From NCBI GenBank assembly GCA_902797965.1, contig CADBUY010000004.1, positions 1-64,000 on the forward strand: a stretch of 64,000 bases of DNA, in the 5' to 3' direction. The number at the start of each line of letters is the position of its first letter. Position 1 is the first letter of the stretch. The translations under genes and the position numbers were made by a program. This stretch comes from an uncultured bacterium. Lineage in GTDB: Bacteria; Cyanobacteriota; Vampirovibrionia; Gastranaerophilales; Gastranaerophilaceae. The notes beneath the pieces are model-generated. The model searched no databases, was not told the origin of the DNA, and worked only from the letters and a program-made list of their open reading frames with translations. Shown piece by piece: positions 18,179 through 28,540 of the stretch.

Positions 18179-19492
18179 ATGGCAGTAAATATGCAAAAAA
18201 TTTTGAGTGAGTATAATAGTGGTGTAAGTATTAAAGCTCTTGCCGCTAAATATAAAATGTCAGAAAAACAACTAAATGAAGCTATTCAAAAAGAATTGGC
18301 ATATTCGACTTCTTCACAAAATTATGAATATCAACAACAATTAGCCGAGCATAATAAAAAAGTTAACAATGAATTTAATATAGCGTATGAAAAACTAAAA
18401 TCCGGATATTATATGGAAGCATTAAAGAGTGGATTAAGTGCAACAATTGGAATGTTTAATCCTCCACAGAATCCTAACATAATAACAGGAACTGCACCTT
18501 GTCCTATGAAATGGGCAGATGTAAAATCTCTGTTTAGTCTTATAAAATCTTTAAAAAATTTACCACAAATAATAAAAAATTTAAAAAATTGCAAAGGCAT
18601 TCAACAATTTAAAAATTTTATGACAAAATTAGCACAAAAATTAAAATTCGTTAAAAGCAATATAAAAAATGCTTCAAAAGTCTCAAAAAGTACAAAACCA
18701 AAAACTCACGCTCAGCTTGTTCAAAAATGTTCTAATGGAAAAAATATAATAGATATGACAGATGAAGAGTTGGTAGTTTATTACAAAAAACTTATACCTG
18801 ATATTAATAGAGAGGAATTAAAATGCCTTATTGACCAAGTCCACCGAATAAAAAAAGGTGAACCGAGATGGTTAAACACAGAAGAAGAAGAACGTATATT
18901 AGCAAGAATTCAATCTAAATTGCGTTCTTATGAACACAAGAAAGGTATATCGTCTTATGAACGTCAACCTAATGGAACATATAAATCATTTAAATATGAT
19001 GAAACTGTAAACAAACCAGCTGATATACCTTTTAAACATAGAGAACTAACGCAATTTCAAAAAAATCAATTAAGCGGTTGGTATAATAAAGGTCAAGACG
19101 CATATTTAAATCCGATATTTGATGAATTAGGCACAGTACTTGATCATGATGTATACTTATACAGATGTGTTACAGTGCGTGGAGATGCATATCTTACTCC
19201 CGGGCTAGAAGAAGCTCAGGCAAAATTCTTAAATACAATAAAAGAAGGTGCTGTAATTAACAATAATAAATATACTTCAACGGCAAGTAATATTAATAAT
19301 ACATTAGATTTGGGAGATTGTTTTGGAAAGCAATATATTTTAAAAATAAAAGTTCCTAAAGGCACAAAAGTTATGGATATGAGACATAATAAGCCAACTG
19401 CAACAGAAATTGTTTTACCGCCTTGTTCATATAAAGTCAACAAAATTGATTACACAACAGGCATTGTTGACTGTGATTTTATTCCTCATTAA
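18179..19492 (+). CDS. Putative ADP-ribosyltransferase exoenzyme-like protein
   Basis: A 437-residue protein with a C-terminal domain resembling the ADP-ribosyltransferase exoenzyme fold (R-S-E class). R329 in YLYRCV, the TSTAS strand at 366-370 and E410 in ATEIVLPP are in the expected order, and the final strand pattern (SYKVNKID) fits. The usual residue two before the catalytic Glu (E or Q) is Ala here, so the target residue or activity is uncertain. The N-terminus (18-50) resembles a helix-turn-helix; the middle is Lys-rich and very AT-rich in DNA. GGAG precedes the ATG. No signal peptide or obvious immunity gene is present. A polymorphic-toxin or host-directed effector role is inference. 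Confidence 0.7.
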   Translation: MAVNMQKILSEYNSGVSIKALAAKYKMSEKQLNEAIQKELAYSTSSQNYEYQQQLAEHNKKVNNEFNIAYEKLKSGYYMEALKSGLSATIGMFNPPQNPNIITGTAPCPMKWADVKSLFSLIKSLKNLPQIIKNLKNCKGIQQFKNFMTKLAQKLKFVKSNIKNASKVSKSTKPKTHAQLVQKCSNGKNIIDMTDEELVVYYKKLIPDINREELKCLIDQVHRIKKGEPRWLNTEEEERILARIQSKLRSYEHKKGISSYERQPNGTYKSFKYDETVNKPADIPFKHRELTQFQKNQLSGWYNKGQDAYLNPIFDELGTVLDHDVYLYRCVTVRGDAYLTPGLEEAQAKFLNTIKEGAVINNNKYTSTASNINNTLDLGDCFGKQYILKIKVPKGTKVMDMRHNKPTATEIVLPPCSYKVNKIDYTTGIVDCDFIPH

Positions 19493-19493
19493 A

Positions 19494-19502
19494 TGATATA
19501 AT
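19494..19502 (+). promoter_or_regulatory. Extended -10 promoter, leaderless start
   Basis: TGATATAAT matches the extended -10 consensus (TGnTATAAT). It ends six bases before the ATG of the folate cyclo-ligase, so transcription would begin at or next to the start codon. No ribosome-binding site is visible there. Confidence 0.5.
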
Positions 19503-19508
19503 ATTAAT

Positions 19509-20024
19509 ATGGATAAACAATCACTCAGAAAATGGGCAAGGGGTAAACGAAAAGAGCTTGATATGGGCGCAATTAGTTCCATATTGGCAGAAAAACTTGT
19601 TCAAACAGAAGAGTATAAAAACTCAAAAAATATAATGCTCTTTTATCCATTGCCCGATGAAGTCAACCTTCTGTTATTACTCAAAGACAGAACAAAAAAC
19701 TTTTATTTACCCCGAATAAAAGGTGATGAGTTAGAATGCTGCCATTATAAAGCAGGTGAAGAGCTTTGTGAATCTCGTTTTCATACTCAGGAGCCAATCT
19801 GTAATGCGTGTAATAAATCTGGCATTGATTTGGTCATAGTTCCCGCTCTTGCTTGTGACAGGCATGGGTTTCGATTAGGTTATGGCGGTGGTTTTTATGA
19901 CAGATTTCTAAACGATTTTAAAGGGATAAAAATTTGCTGCATTCCTAAAGACCTTTTATCAGAAACAGTTTATCCTGAAAAACACGATATAAAAATGGAT
20001 TTAATAATTACTGAATTATCTTAG
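19509..20024 (+). CDS. 5-formyltetrahydrofolate cyclo-ligase
   Basis: A 171-residue cytoplasmic enzyme that converts 5-formyl-THF to 5,10-methenyl-THF using ATP. The signature LGYGGGFYDRFL near residue 120 and the N-terminal basic LRKWARGKRKEL segment (usually LR...R) fit the family, and length is at the short end of normal. The message is probably leaderless. The last nine bases overlap the 3' end of the convergent HNH gene. Often annotated ygfA/fau/mthfs; I leave the symbol open. Confidence 0.9.
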   Translation: MDKQSLRKWARGKRKELDMGAISSILAEKLVQTEEYKNSKNIMLFYPLPDEVNLLLLLKDRTKNFYLPRIKGDELECCHYKAGEELCESRFHTQEPICNACNKSGIDLVIVPALACDRHGFRLGYGGGFYDRFLNDFKGIKICCIPKDLLSETVYPEKHDIKMDLIITELS

Positions 20025-21386
20025 CCCCAATTCTTTAGGAAAAGTTCCTAAGTCTAAATTAATTTTTCCGTTTGAAAGTTTGTTCATACGTTTTGCGAAA
20101 TTAATGATGTACCAAGGTGTAAGTCCTTCTTTGTCGAAAGTTCCATCTCTATATAATTCTATTAATCTGTCTGCACATTTTTGAGAACCTGTAATTGTGT
20201 CAGGATTTTGTTTTATCCACTTTTCAATAGTCTTGTTTCCTCTTTTTGCATTAAAAATGTTAGAAGTAAATGCGTAATTTTCCATAGCATCTGCTCCCCC
20301 ATGAGAATATGGTTCAAGATGATCAATTGCTCCTACAGAACCATACAATAGTTCATGTCCAATTTTTGTGGAAGAATATCTTGAAGATTTCATAATAAAA
20401 GCGGATAGCTCTTCCTGTGCAGTCGGAAGAGTTGATGCTATTTTCATTATCTCTCTTGCAAGTTTTTCATCCTTTAAGGTATCAGTTATAGACTGTAATT
20501 CATGGTTAAAAGTTTTTCTCTTAAACGGAATAACTGTTGGAATATTAAAGACTTGTTTTTTAGCATTAAGAAACAAGTCGTTAATGGCTTTATCTGATTT
20601 TAAAACTGAACGGGAAAGATAATTGCTCATTTGTCTTATCATATTTGCTTGAGTAAGTTGTTTATCCGGATTAAACTTTGGATTTCTTCTGGAAAAATTT
20701 CTTCCTGATGGCGAATAAGGTAGTTTGTTTGCCATATTTAACAATTTTTCCACCGATTTAACTTCATCAGCTATTCCTCTTCGTTTAGTATCCTGAGCAA
20801 TTCTTTCAAGCTGATATTTAAATTCTTTTTTACTAAACTTGTATGTAATTGGTTTATTTTCCAGCTGTTTTTCAGCGTTTCCCATAAGTTCATCAAATGC
20901 TTGTTTTTGCTCGGAAGGAAGCTTTGCACTAATTTTTTTAAGTTTTTCAAAAATAGGACGTTGTAATTCTAATAAATCAGCCTGAGCTTTTGGTGCAAGC
21001 CTTTGTATTACATCATCCAGCCGATATAGCGGATTTGTTTTAGCAAATCTCTCCATTTTAGAAAATAACTCTGCTTCAACTTTATGCAAACATTCTTCAA
21101 ACGGTTTAAGAGTTTTTACTATATGTTGTATTGAATGTTCGAAAAGACCATTCTGTAAAGATTCTTTAAACCATTCAGGGTCAATTAACGGCTGCCCTGT
21201 ATGAATATCAATCATTTTATATTTAAACAAACTTCTCATTTTTTCTGCATTTTCGGCAACTCTTCCAAAAGATACAGTGTCAACTGCAAGTGGTCTTGTT
21301 ACAGCGAAATTGTGAGTCGTTGATTTATTGTTGGTTTTTTGAATTTTGTTACTCGGACTTAACAATCCAATTTGTAATATTCTCAT
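20016..21386 (-). CDS. HNH endonuclease-domain protein
   Basis: A 456-residue protein with a C-terminal HNH nuclease motif: D355-H356 in AIDHLEPYSHGG, N370, N379 and K381-R382 (ENYAF...FNAKRGNK). The preceding 340 residues are helical and unusual. A variable N-terminus ends in VSFGR near residue 38-42, followed by an internal duplication of about 45 residues (KKEFKYQLERI... at 186 and RKTFNHELQSI... at 290). No signal peptide. It could be a polymorphic-toxin-type nuclease with a helical carrier, a mobile-element endonuclease, or a housekeeping DNA enzyme. No immunity candidate is adjacent. The HNH call is firm; the biological role is open. Confidence 0.78.
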   Translation of the reverse strand: MRILQIGLLSPSNKIQKTNNKSTTHNFAVTRPLAVDTVSFGRVAENAEKMRSLFKYKMIDIHTGQPLIDPEWFKESLQNGLFEHSIQHIVKTLKPFEECLHKVEAELFSKMERFAKTNPLYRLDDVIQRLAPKAQADLLELQRPIFEKLKKISAKLPSEQKQAFDELMGNAEKQLENKPITYKFSKKEFKYQLERIAQDTKRRGIADEVKSVEKLLNMANKLPYSPSGRNFSRRNPKFNPDKQLTQANMIRQMSNYLSRSVLKSDKAINDLFLNAKKQVFNIPTVIPFKRKTFNHELQSITDTLKDEKLAREIMKIASTLPTAQEELSAFIMKSSRYSSTKIGHELLYGSVGAIDHLEPYSHGGADAMENYAFTSNIFNAKRGNKTIEKWIKQNPDTITGSQKCADRLIELYRDGTFDKEGLTPWYIINFAKRMNKLSNGKINLDLGTFPKELGLR

Positions 21387-21468
21387 ATTATAAACATAAC
21401 TTATAATAAAAAAAATTGTTAGTTTGTAAATAAACTGTTACATTATAAATTTAATTAAAGCGTTTGTC

Positions 21469-21497
21469 TTTACATTGTCATGTAATTTTGGTATTAT
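21469..21497 (+). promoter_or_regulatory. rimP-nusA promoter
   Basis: TTTACA at 21469-21474 and TATTAT at 21492-21497 with a 17-bp spacer. The predicted start near 21504 is only about 17 bases before a terminator-like hairpin, giving an early checkpoint before rimP. Confidence 0.65.
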
Positions 21498-21519
21498 ATA
21501 GTTGTGAATAGTTTCTTAA

Positions 21520-21554
21520 AAAAAGAACGGTCATTTGTTACCCGTTCTTTTTTT
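21520..21554 (+). terminator. Attenuator-like hairpin in the rimP-nusA leader
   Basis: AAAGAACGG (21522-21530) pairs with CCGTTCTTT (21542-21550) around an 11-base loop and is followed directly by a T run to 21554. It lies downstream of a good promoter and upstream of rimP, so it would stop most transcripts unless read through. A GGGG/CCCC pair (21567-21570 with 21593-21596) could form a second structure near the rimP ribosome-binding site. Confidence 0.7.
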
Positions 21555-21621
21555 ATTGAGGGCTAAGGGGTAAAGTGGGCAAGTATCCAATTCCCCTGAC
21601 AACCTAAAATAGTGGAGGCTT

Positions 21622-22104
21622 ATGAAACAAGACATTAACAGACACGAAGTTCTCGAAAAAATTACACCGCTCATTGAAAACACCGCTATGCGGTATGGGT
21701 ATATTCCGATAGAGATTGAATTTATAAAAGAAAATCATCGCTGGTTTTTAAGAATATATTTATACTCAAAGGAAAAAGATGTAACTCTTGATGATTGTGA
21801 AAATGTTACTCGTTCTCTTAATGATTTTCTTGATGAGTTAATTCCTGTTAAGTACTATCTGGAAGTTTCATCACCGGGGTTAGAAAGAAAATTTAAGTCA
21901 GATAAAGAGTTTGTGTATTTTCAAGGCAGAAGAATAAGTTTAAAACTTAGAGAGCCATTAGATGGCGAAACAGAAAAAATATTTAAAGGTGAAATTGTTA
22001 ATTGGGATGATAATAGTGGTTTGACTTTTCTGCGTTTTGATGACGGAGAGGAGCTTCAAATCCCAAAAGAAAATATTCAGTCAGCTAAATTATATATTGA
22101 TTAA
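21622..22104 (+). CDS. rimP: Ribosome maturation factor RimP
   Basis: A 160-residue protein needed for 30S subunit maturation. It shows the usual RimP pattern: an N-terminal alpha/beta domain with the VSSPGLERKF motif (here EVSSPGLERKFKS near residue 85) and a C-terminal SH3-like barrel. GGAGG lies five bases before the ATG. nusA follows after 25 bases, the conserved gene order in many bacteria. infB, often next, is absent here. Confidence 0.95.
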   Translation: MKQDINRHEVLEKITPLIENTAMRYGYIPIEIEFIKENHRWFLRIYLYSKEKDVTLDDCENVTRSLNDFLDELIPVKYYLEVSSPGLERKFKSDKEFVYFQGRRISLKLREPLDGETEKIFKGEIVNWDDNSGLTFLRFDDGEELQIPKENIQSAKLYID

Positions 22105-22129
22105 ATAATAATAAAGAAAGGATAAAAAA

Positions 22130-23365
22130 ATGATTAAAATCGGAACAGCACTATTTGAAGCTTGTGAAGAACTTGAAAGAGAAAGAGGAATATCCAAAGA
22201 TGTAATTATTTCTTCTCTTTGTGATGCTCTAGTAGCGGCATACAAAAAACATATGCATGTTAAGGAAGCTGCAAATATTGAAGCAATTTTTGATGAACAA
22301 ACAGGTGAAATTGGTGTATTTTCAACAAAAACAGTTGTAAATAATGTTGAAGATCCTGATATGGAAATCTCTCTTGAGGATGCTCAGGAAATTGATGATG
22401 AAGTCGAAGTTGATGATGAAGTAAAAATTGAAGTAACTCCTGAACAATTTGGAAGAATTGCAGCTCAATCTGCTAAACAGGTAATTACTCAAAGAATCAG
22501 AGATGCTGAAAGAAATAATATTTTAAATGAATTCTTGGAAAAGAAAGGTACTTTGACAACAGGTATTATTCAAAGAGTTGAAAACAGAAATGTTATTGTA
22601 AACATCGGTAAAACTGATGCTATAATGCCTCAAAGAGAACAAATTCCGAGAGAATATTATAAACCCGGTAACAGAATCAGAGTATTTGTTCTTAATGTAA
22701 AAGAAACAAACAGACTTCCTCAGGTTATTGTTTCACACGCTCATCCGGAGATTGTTAGAGAATTATTTGAACTTGAAGTTCCAGAAATTGAAGACGGAAT
22801 TGTAGAAATTAAGTCAATCTCTCGTGAAGCCGGTTTCAGAACAAAAATTGCAGTTTGGTCAAATGACCCTGAAGTAGACTCTGTAGGTGCTTGTATCGGA
22901 CCTCGCGGTAGCAGAATTCAAACAATTGTTGGTGAATTAAAGAATGAAAAAATAGATATCGTTCGCTGGTCACCAGACCCTGTTGAATATATTGTTAACG
23001 CAATCTCTCCTGCAAGAGTTGTATCAGTTGATATTATGACTGATGATGAAGAAACAAAGGACGCTCTTGTAGTTGTTCCTGATGATCAGCTTTCACTTGC
23101 AATCGGAAGAGAAGGACAAAATGTCAGATTAGCTCACAGACTAACCGGCTGGAAAATTGACATTAAATCAGTTTCTCAAATGGAGAATGAAGAGGCACAA
23201 AAACAGTCTAATTATGATTATGATGACGAAGTTGAAGAAGAACGTGCAGTTGATTCTGATGAGATCCAGGAAGAAATTGAAGAAGAGATGAATCAACAGG
23301 CTTATGATGAAGAAGACTTGGTGCAAGAAGCTGAAGAAGAATCAGAAGAAGGTGCTGAAGAATAA
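22130..23365 (+). CDS. nusA: Transcription termination/antitermination factor NusA
   Basis: A 411-residue RNA polymerase-binding factor controlling pausing and termination. Domains in order: N-terminal RNAP-binding domain (about 1-125), S1 domain (about 132-205), KH1 and KH2 (about 205-345, with the GACIGPRGSRI and LAIGREGQNVRL loops), then an acidic Glu/Asp-rich tail instead of the E. coli AR repeats. AAAGGA precedes the ATG. It shares an operon with rimP. Feedback of NusA on the upstream hairpin, known in other bacteria for this operon, is plausible. Confidence 0.97.
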   Translation: MIKIGTALFEACEELERERGISKDVIISSLCDALVAAYKKHMHVKEAANIEAIFDEQTGEIGVFSTKTVVNNVEDPDMEISLEDAQEIDDEVEVDDEVKIEVTPEQFGRIAAQSAKQVITQRIRDAERNNILNEFLEKKGTLTTGIIQRVENRNVIVNIGKTDAIMPQREQIPREYYKPGNRIRVFVLNVKETNRLPQVIVSHAHPEIVRELFELEVPEIEDGIVEIKSISREAGFRTKIAVWSNDPEVDSVGACIGPRGSRIQTIVGELKNEKIDIVRWSPDPVEYIVNAISPARVVSVDIMTDDEETKDALVVVPDDQLSLAIGREGQNVRLAHRLTGWKIDIKSVSQMENEEAQKQSNYDYDDEVEEERAVDSDEIQEEIEEEMNQQAYDEEDLVQEAEEESEEGAEE

Positions 23366-23384
23366 TGTAAAAATTAGGATAAGT

Positions 23385-23418
23385 AAAAAGCGGTTTGTTT
23401 TACAACAAGCCGCTTTTT
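23385..23418. terminator. Bidirectional terminator between nusA and the leftward operon
   Basis: AAAAAGCGGTTTGT (23385-23398) pairs almost perfectly with ACAAGCCGCTTTTT, flanked by A and T runs on both sides. It sits 20 bases after nusA and seven bases beyond the stop of the convergent operon, so it serves both. Confidence 0.9.
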
Positions 23419-23425
23419 AAAAGCA

Positions 23426-23911
23426 TTAATTTGGTATATGTTTAAATTTTGTTTTTTTTAGTTTATTTAATTGAACATTATTAACAGATGTACTGTATAA
23501 GAACGGCTTATTCGTATCATATAAACCGGTTCCTGTGTTTTCATCAATTGCAATTAAATCCAGTTTATTTTTAAGTGTACGTTCGGAATCTTCTAAATTG
23601 CTTGTTTGATTTATAAAATCTACAAAAATTTTACGCATATAAGTTTTTAGAGGAACCAGACTTATGCCTATTGGAGAAGAACTGTTTTTTAAGTAACAAA
23701 ATTGTTGTCCTATTGCAACTGATTTGGTGTACATTTTTTTAAAGCCTTCTCCAAAAGTCTCCAGATTTATTACTCTGTAATTATTTACGATGGCTTTTGT
23801 AAGTCTGCCCAAATATAATCCCTCCGGACTGTAGAAATGGCAACCATACTTATCATGTTTTGGGATTGCTTTATTTACTCTTAAATATTCGGCGATTGGT
23901 GATACTTTCAT
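23426..23911 (-). CDS. Hypothetical protein, paralogue of the preceding gene
   Basis: A 161-residue soluble protein that I do not recognise. Its N-terminus shares a pattern with the gene just upstream: SPIAEYL near the start, then a FYSPEGLYLG segment about 20 residues later (SPITKYL and FYSKDNDYLG in the neighbour). The middle is alpha/beta and the tail basic. It is the last gene of the eight-gene leftward operon, 12 bases after its paralogue, and ends at a strong terminator. Function unknown. Confidence 0.72.
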   Translation of the reverse strand: MKVSPIAEYLRVNKAIPKHDKYGCHFYSPEGLYLGRLTKAIVNNYRVINLETFGEGFKKMYTKSVAIGQQFCYLKNSSSPIGISLVPLKTYMRKIFVDFINQTSNLEDSERTLKNKLDLIAIDENTGTGLYDTNKPFLYSTSVNNVQLNKLKKTKFKHIPN

Positions 23912-23923
23912 TTTTCATCCTTT

Positions 23924-24466
23924 TCAGACATAAATGTTATATTTATGCCATTTATTCCATACATATGGTTTTGTTTCTTCTGTTATTGATTTTATTTTAT
24001 ACTTAAATTCCTGACCATCAAGTTCATAAGCTTTAACACCATATTTTTCGTAAACCTCTTGAAGCAGTTTAGGTTCCTGTTCTAATACTCGTTCAATAAT
24101 CGTTTTCGTTTGAGTTTTATTTTCTAAATCTATTGTTACTCTTGTTGTCGAAAATCCAATTGGCAAATATTCATAATTTTCAAAATCGGTTTTATTTGAT
24201 GGCCAAAATTCAGCCATTTTATTTTTTATTCTGGTATATTCTCTAAATACTGGTTTTAATTTTTCTTTGAAAATTAATTTATGAACTTCTATGCCATGTC
24301 CTTTTTGATTAATCATCATTTCACCAAGGTAATCATTGTCCTTACTATAAAAATACAGATCATGGTGCTTTCTTTGAGGATTGTTATCTTGTCTTATAGC
24401 ATGAAAGTTTTTATCTGATAAATATTTTGTGATTGGTGATTTTGAGATTTTCGATACACTTGGCAT
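23924..24466 (-). CDS. Hypothetical protein of the SPIxxYL pair
   Basis: A 180-residue soluble protein without a recognisable family. It begins with a short Ser/Lys leader, then SPITKYL and a later FYSKDNDYLGEM segment shared with the next gene. The C-terminal half is charged with a Tyr/Trp-rich end. It starts 12 bases after the membrane protein gene in the same operon. The pair probably arose by tandem duplication and then diverged strongly. Confidence 0.72.
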   Translation of the reverse strand: MPSVSKISKSPITKYLSDKNFHAIRQDNNPQRKHHDLYFYSKDNDYLGEMMINQKGHGIEVHKLIFKEKLKPVFREYTRIKNKMAEFWPSNKTDFENYEYLPIGFSTTRVTIDLENKTQTKTIIERVLEQEPKLLQEVYEKYGVKAYELDGQEFKYKIKSITEETKPYVWNKWHKYNIYV

Positions 24467-24478
24467 TATAAAAATGTC

Positions 24479-24949
24479 CTATTTTGTTTCAATTTTTTCT
24501 TTAGGTTCGTTATAATTATTTGGATTTGATACGTCTTTTATATTTACCCCCGGAATGTTGCTTTCTGAAAGATTTTTTATTCTAAGTTCTGCTTTTCGTG
24601 CATTTAACATGTTTCTTAAAAAAACATCATCTTTTGCTTGCTTTTTTAAATCTTCAAAAACAGATTTTAGTTCTTCTTCGTTGAGTTCGTCAGATGCTTT
24701 CATACATACAACCAATTTTTCTTTACGAAAAGTGAAATATGAAGCTGCAATAATTCCCCATAAAAGCATTCCCTGAATTATTCCTATTGCAGGTATTTGA
24801 ATTAAGTTAGAAGCTAACACATTCCATATTTTCATACAAACCCAACCGGGGAACCAGCCAAAGCCTGCAGCTAAACAGCATACTATGAATGCTACGTAAA
24901 TAATACCTCTAAAACCTTTGATTTGGATTATATTAAAATTTTTTTTCAT
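24479..24949 (-). CDS. Small two-TM membrane protein
   Basis: A 156-residue protein with two hydrophobic segments (about 15-33 and 52-74) followed by a charged helical cytoplasmic tail of about 80 residues ending in a Pro/Asn/Glu-rich stretch. No family was recognised. It follows ligA by seven bases and precedes the paralogous pair by 12, so it is part of the operon. AGG lies a few bases before the ATG. Confidence 0.72.
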   Translation of the reverse strand: MKKNFNIIQIKGFRGIIYVAFIVCCLAAGFGWFPGWVCMKIWNVLASNLIQIPAIGIIQGMLLWGIIAASYFTFRKEKLVVCMKASDELNEEELKSVFEDLKKQAKDDVFLRNMLNARKAELRIKNLSESNIPGVNIKDVSNPNNYNEPKEKIETK

Positions 24950-24956
24950 ATTTAAC

Positions 24957-26945
<1,989 letters not shown>

Positions 26946-27170
26946 TTAACCTAAAAAATTAATAAGTTTAATGTCTGCATTTCTTTTAGCAATTTCTTCA
27001 TCCAACTTTGCTCTGACTTTTGCAGCTTCTTCTATTCTTTTTTGAATACATTCGGCATTAAATAACTCTTTTTGAATTTTTTTTGTCTCATTTTCCATAC
27101 AGCTTAAAGTTTGTATTCTATGATAACTGTTGCGATTTATAATACCGAAATCACCTATTACATAAGCCAT
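26946..27170 (-). CDS. Small coiled-coil protein
   Basis: A 74-residue protein of unknown function. A short N-terminal beta-like segment (MAYVIGDFGIINRN) is followed by a continuous charged helix likely to form a coiled coil (about 26-68). A strong GGAGG precedes the ATG at ideal distance. It lies 11 bases after the O-antigen ligase-like gene and nine before ligA. Confidence 0.75.
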   Translation of the reverse strand: MAYVIGDFGIINRNSYHRIQTLSCMENETKKIQKELFNAECIQKRIEEAAKVRAKLDEEIAKRNADIKLINFLG

Positions 27171-27181
27171 TTAAACCTCCT

Positions 27182-28510
27182 TTATTTTATTCCTGCAACT
27201 CTGATTATACCAATCATAATCCAAAATGTAAATTGAATTTGAGGTCTGAAAAATACAGTATCAACAAAGCCGTGAGTTAGTATTCCAATAATTGACAACA
27301 ATGCTGAAAGTACATATATTGTTTCAATTGTTTTATTTGAAAATATAAACTTAAAGGATTTATAAATATTTATTCCTAAAAATGAAATAAATGCTATCAA
27401 TGCAAAAATACCACTTTCTACTGCAGTTTCTAAGTAAATATTATACGCGCTTAATGCATCAAAACCTGTTTTCATATAAAGTCCATAGATCTCTCTAAAA
27501 TTTTGATTTCCGCAGCCTATCCCTAAAAGCCAATTATCCTTAAACATTTGGATACATGACTGGTAAACATTAAATCTAAATGAATTGGAACTGTCACTTC
27601 TCATAGCAAATATAGATAGAATTCTTGCTCTTAGAGCGGTAGTTGAAACGATAATTAATGATATTGCCAAGGTTCCAAAACCAACTACCATTGTAAATAT
27701 TTGTTTGAATTTAGGTTTTAGAAGTTTATACAATATGCAAACCAGAGTCAAAACCATAAAGAAGAATCCAATGTATGCACCTCTGCAGCCTGTCAACACA
27801 AGTGCAAATATAGACATTAAGCCAAAAAATAGATCAATTATTAATAATGTAGGTTTGATTTTCCAACCCAACAAAGCCTCTGTTTTATCAAATATAAACG
27901 GAATAACTAAAAATGAAGGTATTAGTGAGAGCATATATCCGCCAAATAAGTTCGGATTATACGGTTTCACAGTTCCGTATACACGGGTCATAACTTCTTC
28001 AGGATTAAGATGTGACATATCCTGCCAACCTGATATTTCTTCCACTGCACCAAAATTTTGTAAAAAAGCAAATATTGTTTCATAACTTGCACAGAGGCAA
28101 AAAGCAATAAAAATCCACTTTATTTTATCTTTATTATCTTTCAAATAATGAATTACTGAAACATAAAAACCTAAATATGTAAGTGTTTTAAAAAATCCTT
28201 TTAAGCTTAAATACAACAATGATGAGCCGGCAACACTAATTACAACAAATATAAAATATATAAGTAAAAATTTATCGCACAACGTAAGCTCAAACTTTTC
28301 ATTTGGTCTTGTTAAAAGTTTTACTGATGTAAGTATAATTGCAAACATCGCAAAATAACCAATATTGTCAGACTGTGCAAATGTAGAGCTGATAATTGTT
28401 AAAAATATACTTAAACCTATAAGCCAATCAATTTTTTGCAAAACAAAACTTCTTGTATAAACAGGTTCAATAAATTTTTGAATTTTTTGCAGTATAAAAT
28501 TTATAAACAT
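27182..28510 (-). CDS. O-antigen ligase/polymerase-like membrane protein
   Basis: A 442-residue inner-membrane protein with about 11 hydrophobic segments and a large loop between residues about 155 and 205, as in Wzy_C/RfaL proteins. The loop and the segment GCRGAYIGFF followed by the later LGIGCGNQNFREIYG fit the family that joins or polymerises surface glycans. It cannot be separated into ligase or polymerase from sequence. Operon partner of a heptose-kinase-like gene, which supports an LPS or exopolysaccharide role. Confidence 0.82.
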   Translation of the reverse strand: MFINFILQKIQKFIEPVYTRSFVLQKIDWLIGLSIFLTIISSTFAQSDNIGYFAMFAIILTSVKLLTRPNEKFELTLCDKFLLIYFIFVVISVAGSSLLYLSLKGFFKTLTYLGFYVSVIHYLKDNKDKIKWIFIAFCLCASYETIFAFLQNFGAVEEISGWQDMSHLNPEEVMTRVYGTVKPYNPNLFGGYMLSLIPSFLVIPFIFDKTEALLGWKIKPTLLIIDLFFGLMSIFALVLTGCRGAYIGFFFMVLTLVCILYKLLKPKFKQIFTMVVGFGTLAISLIIVSTTALRARILSIFAMRSDSSNSFRFNVYQSCIQMFKDNWLLGIGCGNQNFREIYGLYMKTGFDALSAYNIYLETAVESGIFALIAFISFLGINIYKSFKFIFSNKTIETIYVLSALLSIIGILTHGFVDTVFFRPQIQFTFWIMIGIIRVAGIK

Positions 28511-28540
28511 AGAACAATTACTTGTTTATCCTTTGTCCGA

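Noticed and set aside
27585..28085. Rightward 166-residue open frame inside the O-antigen ligase-like gene
   Set aside because: It is antisense to a clear membrane protein and has no start signal.
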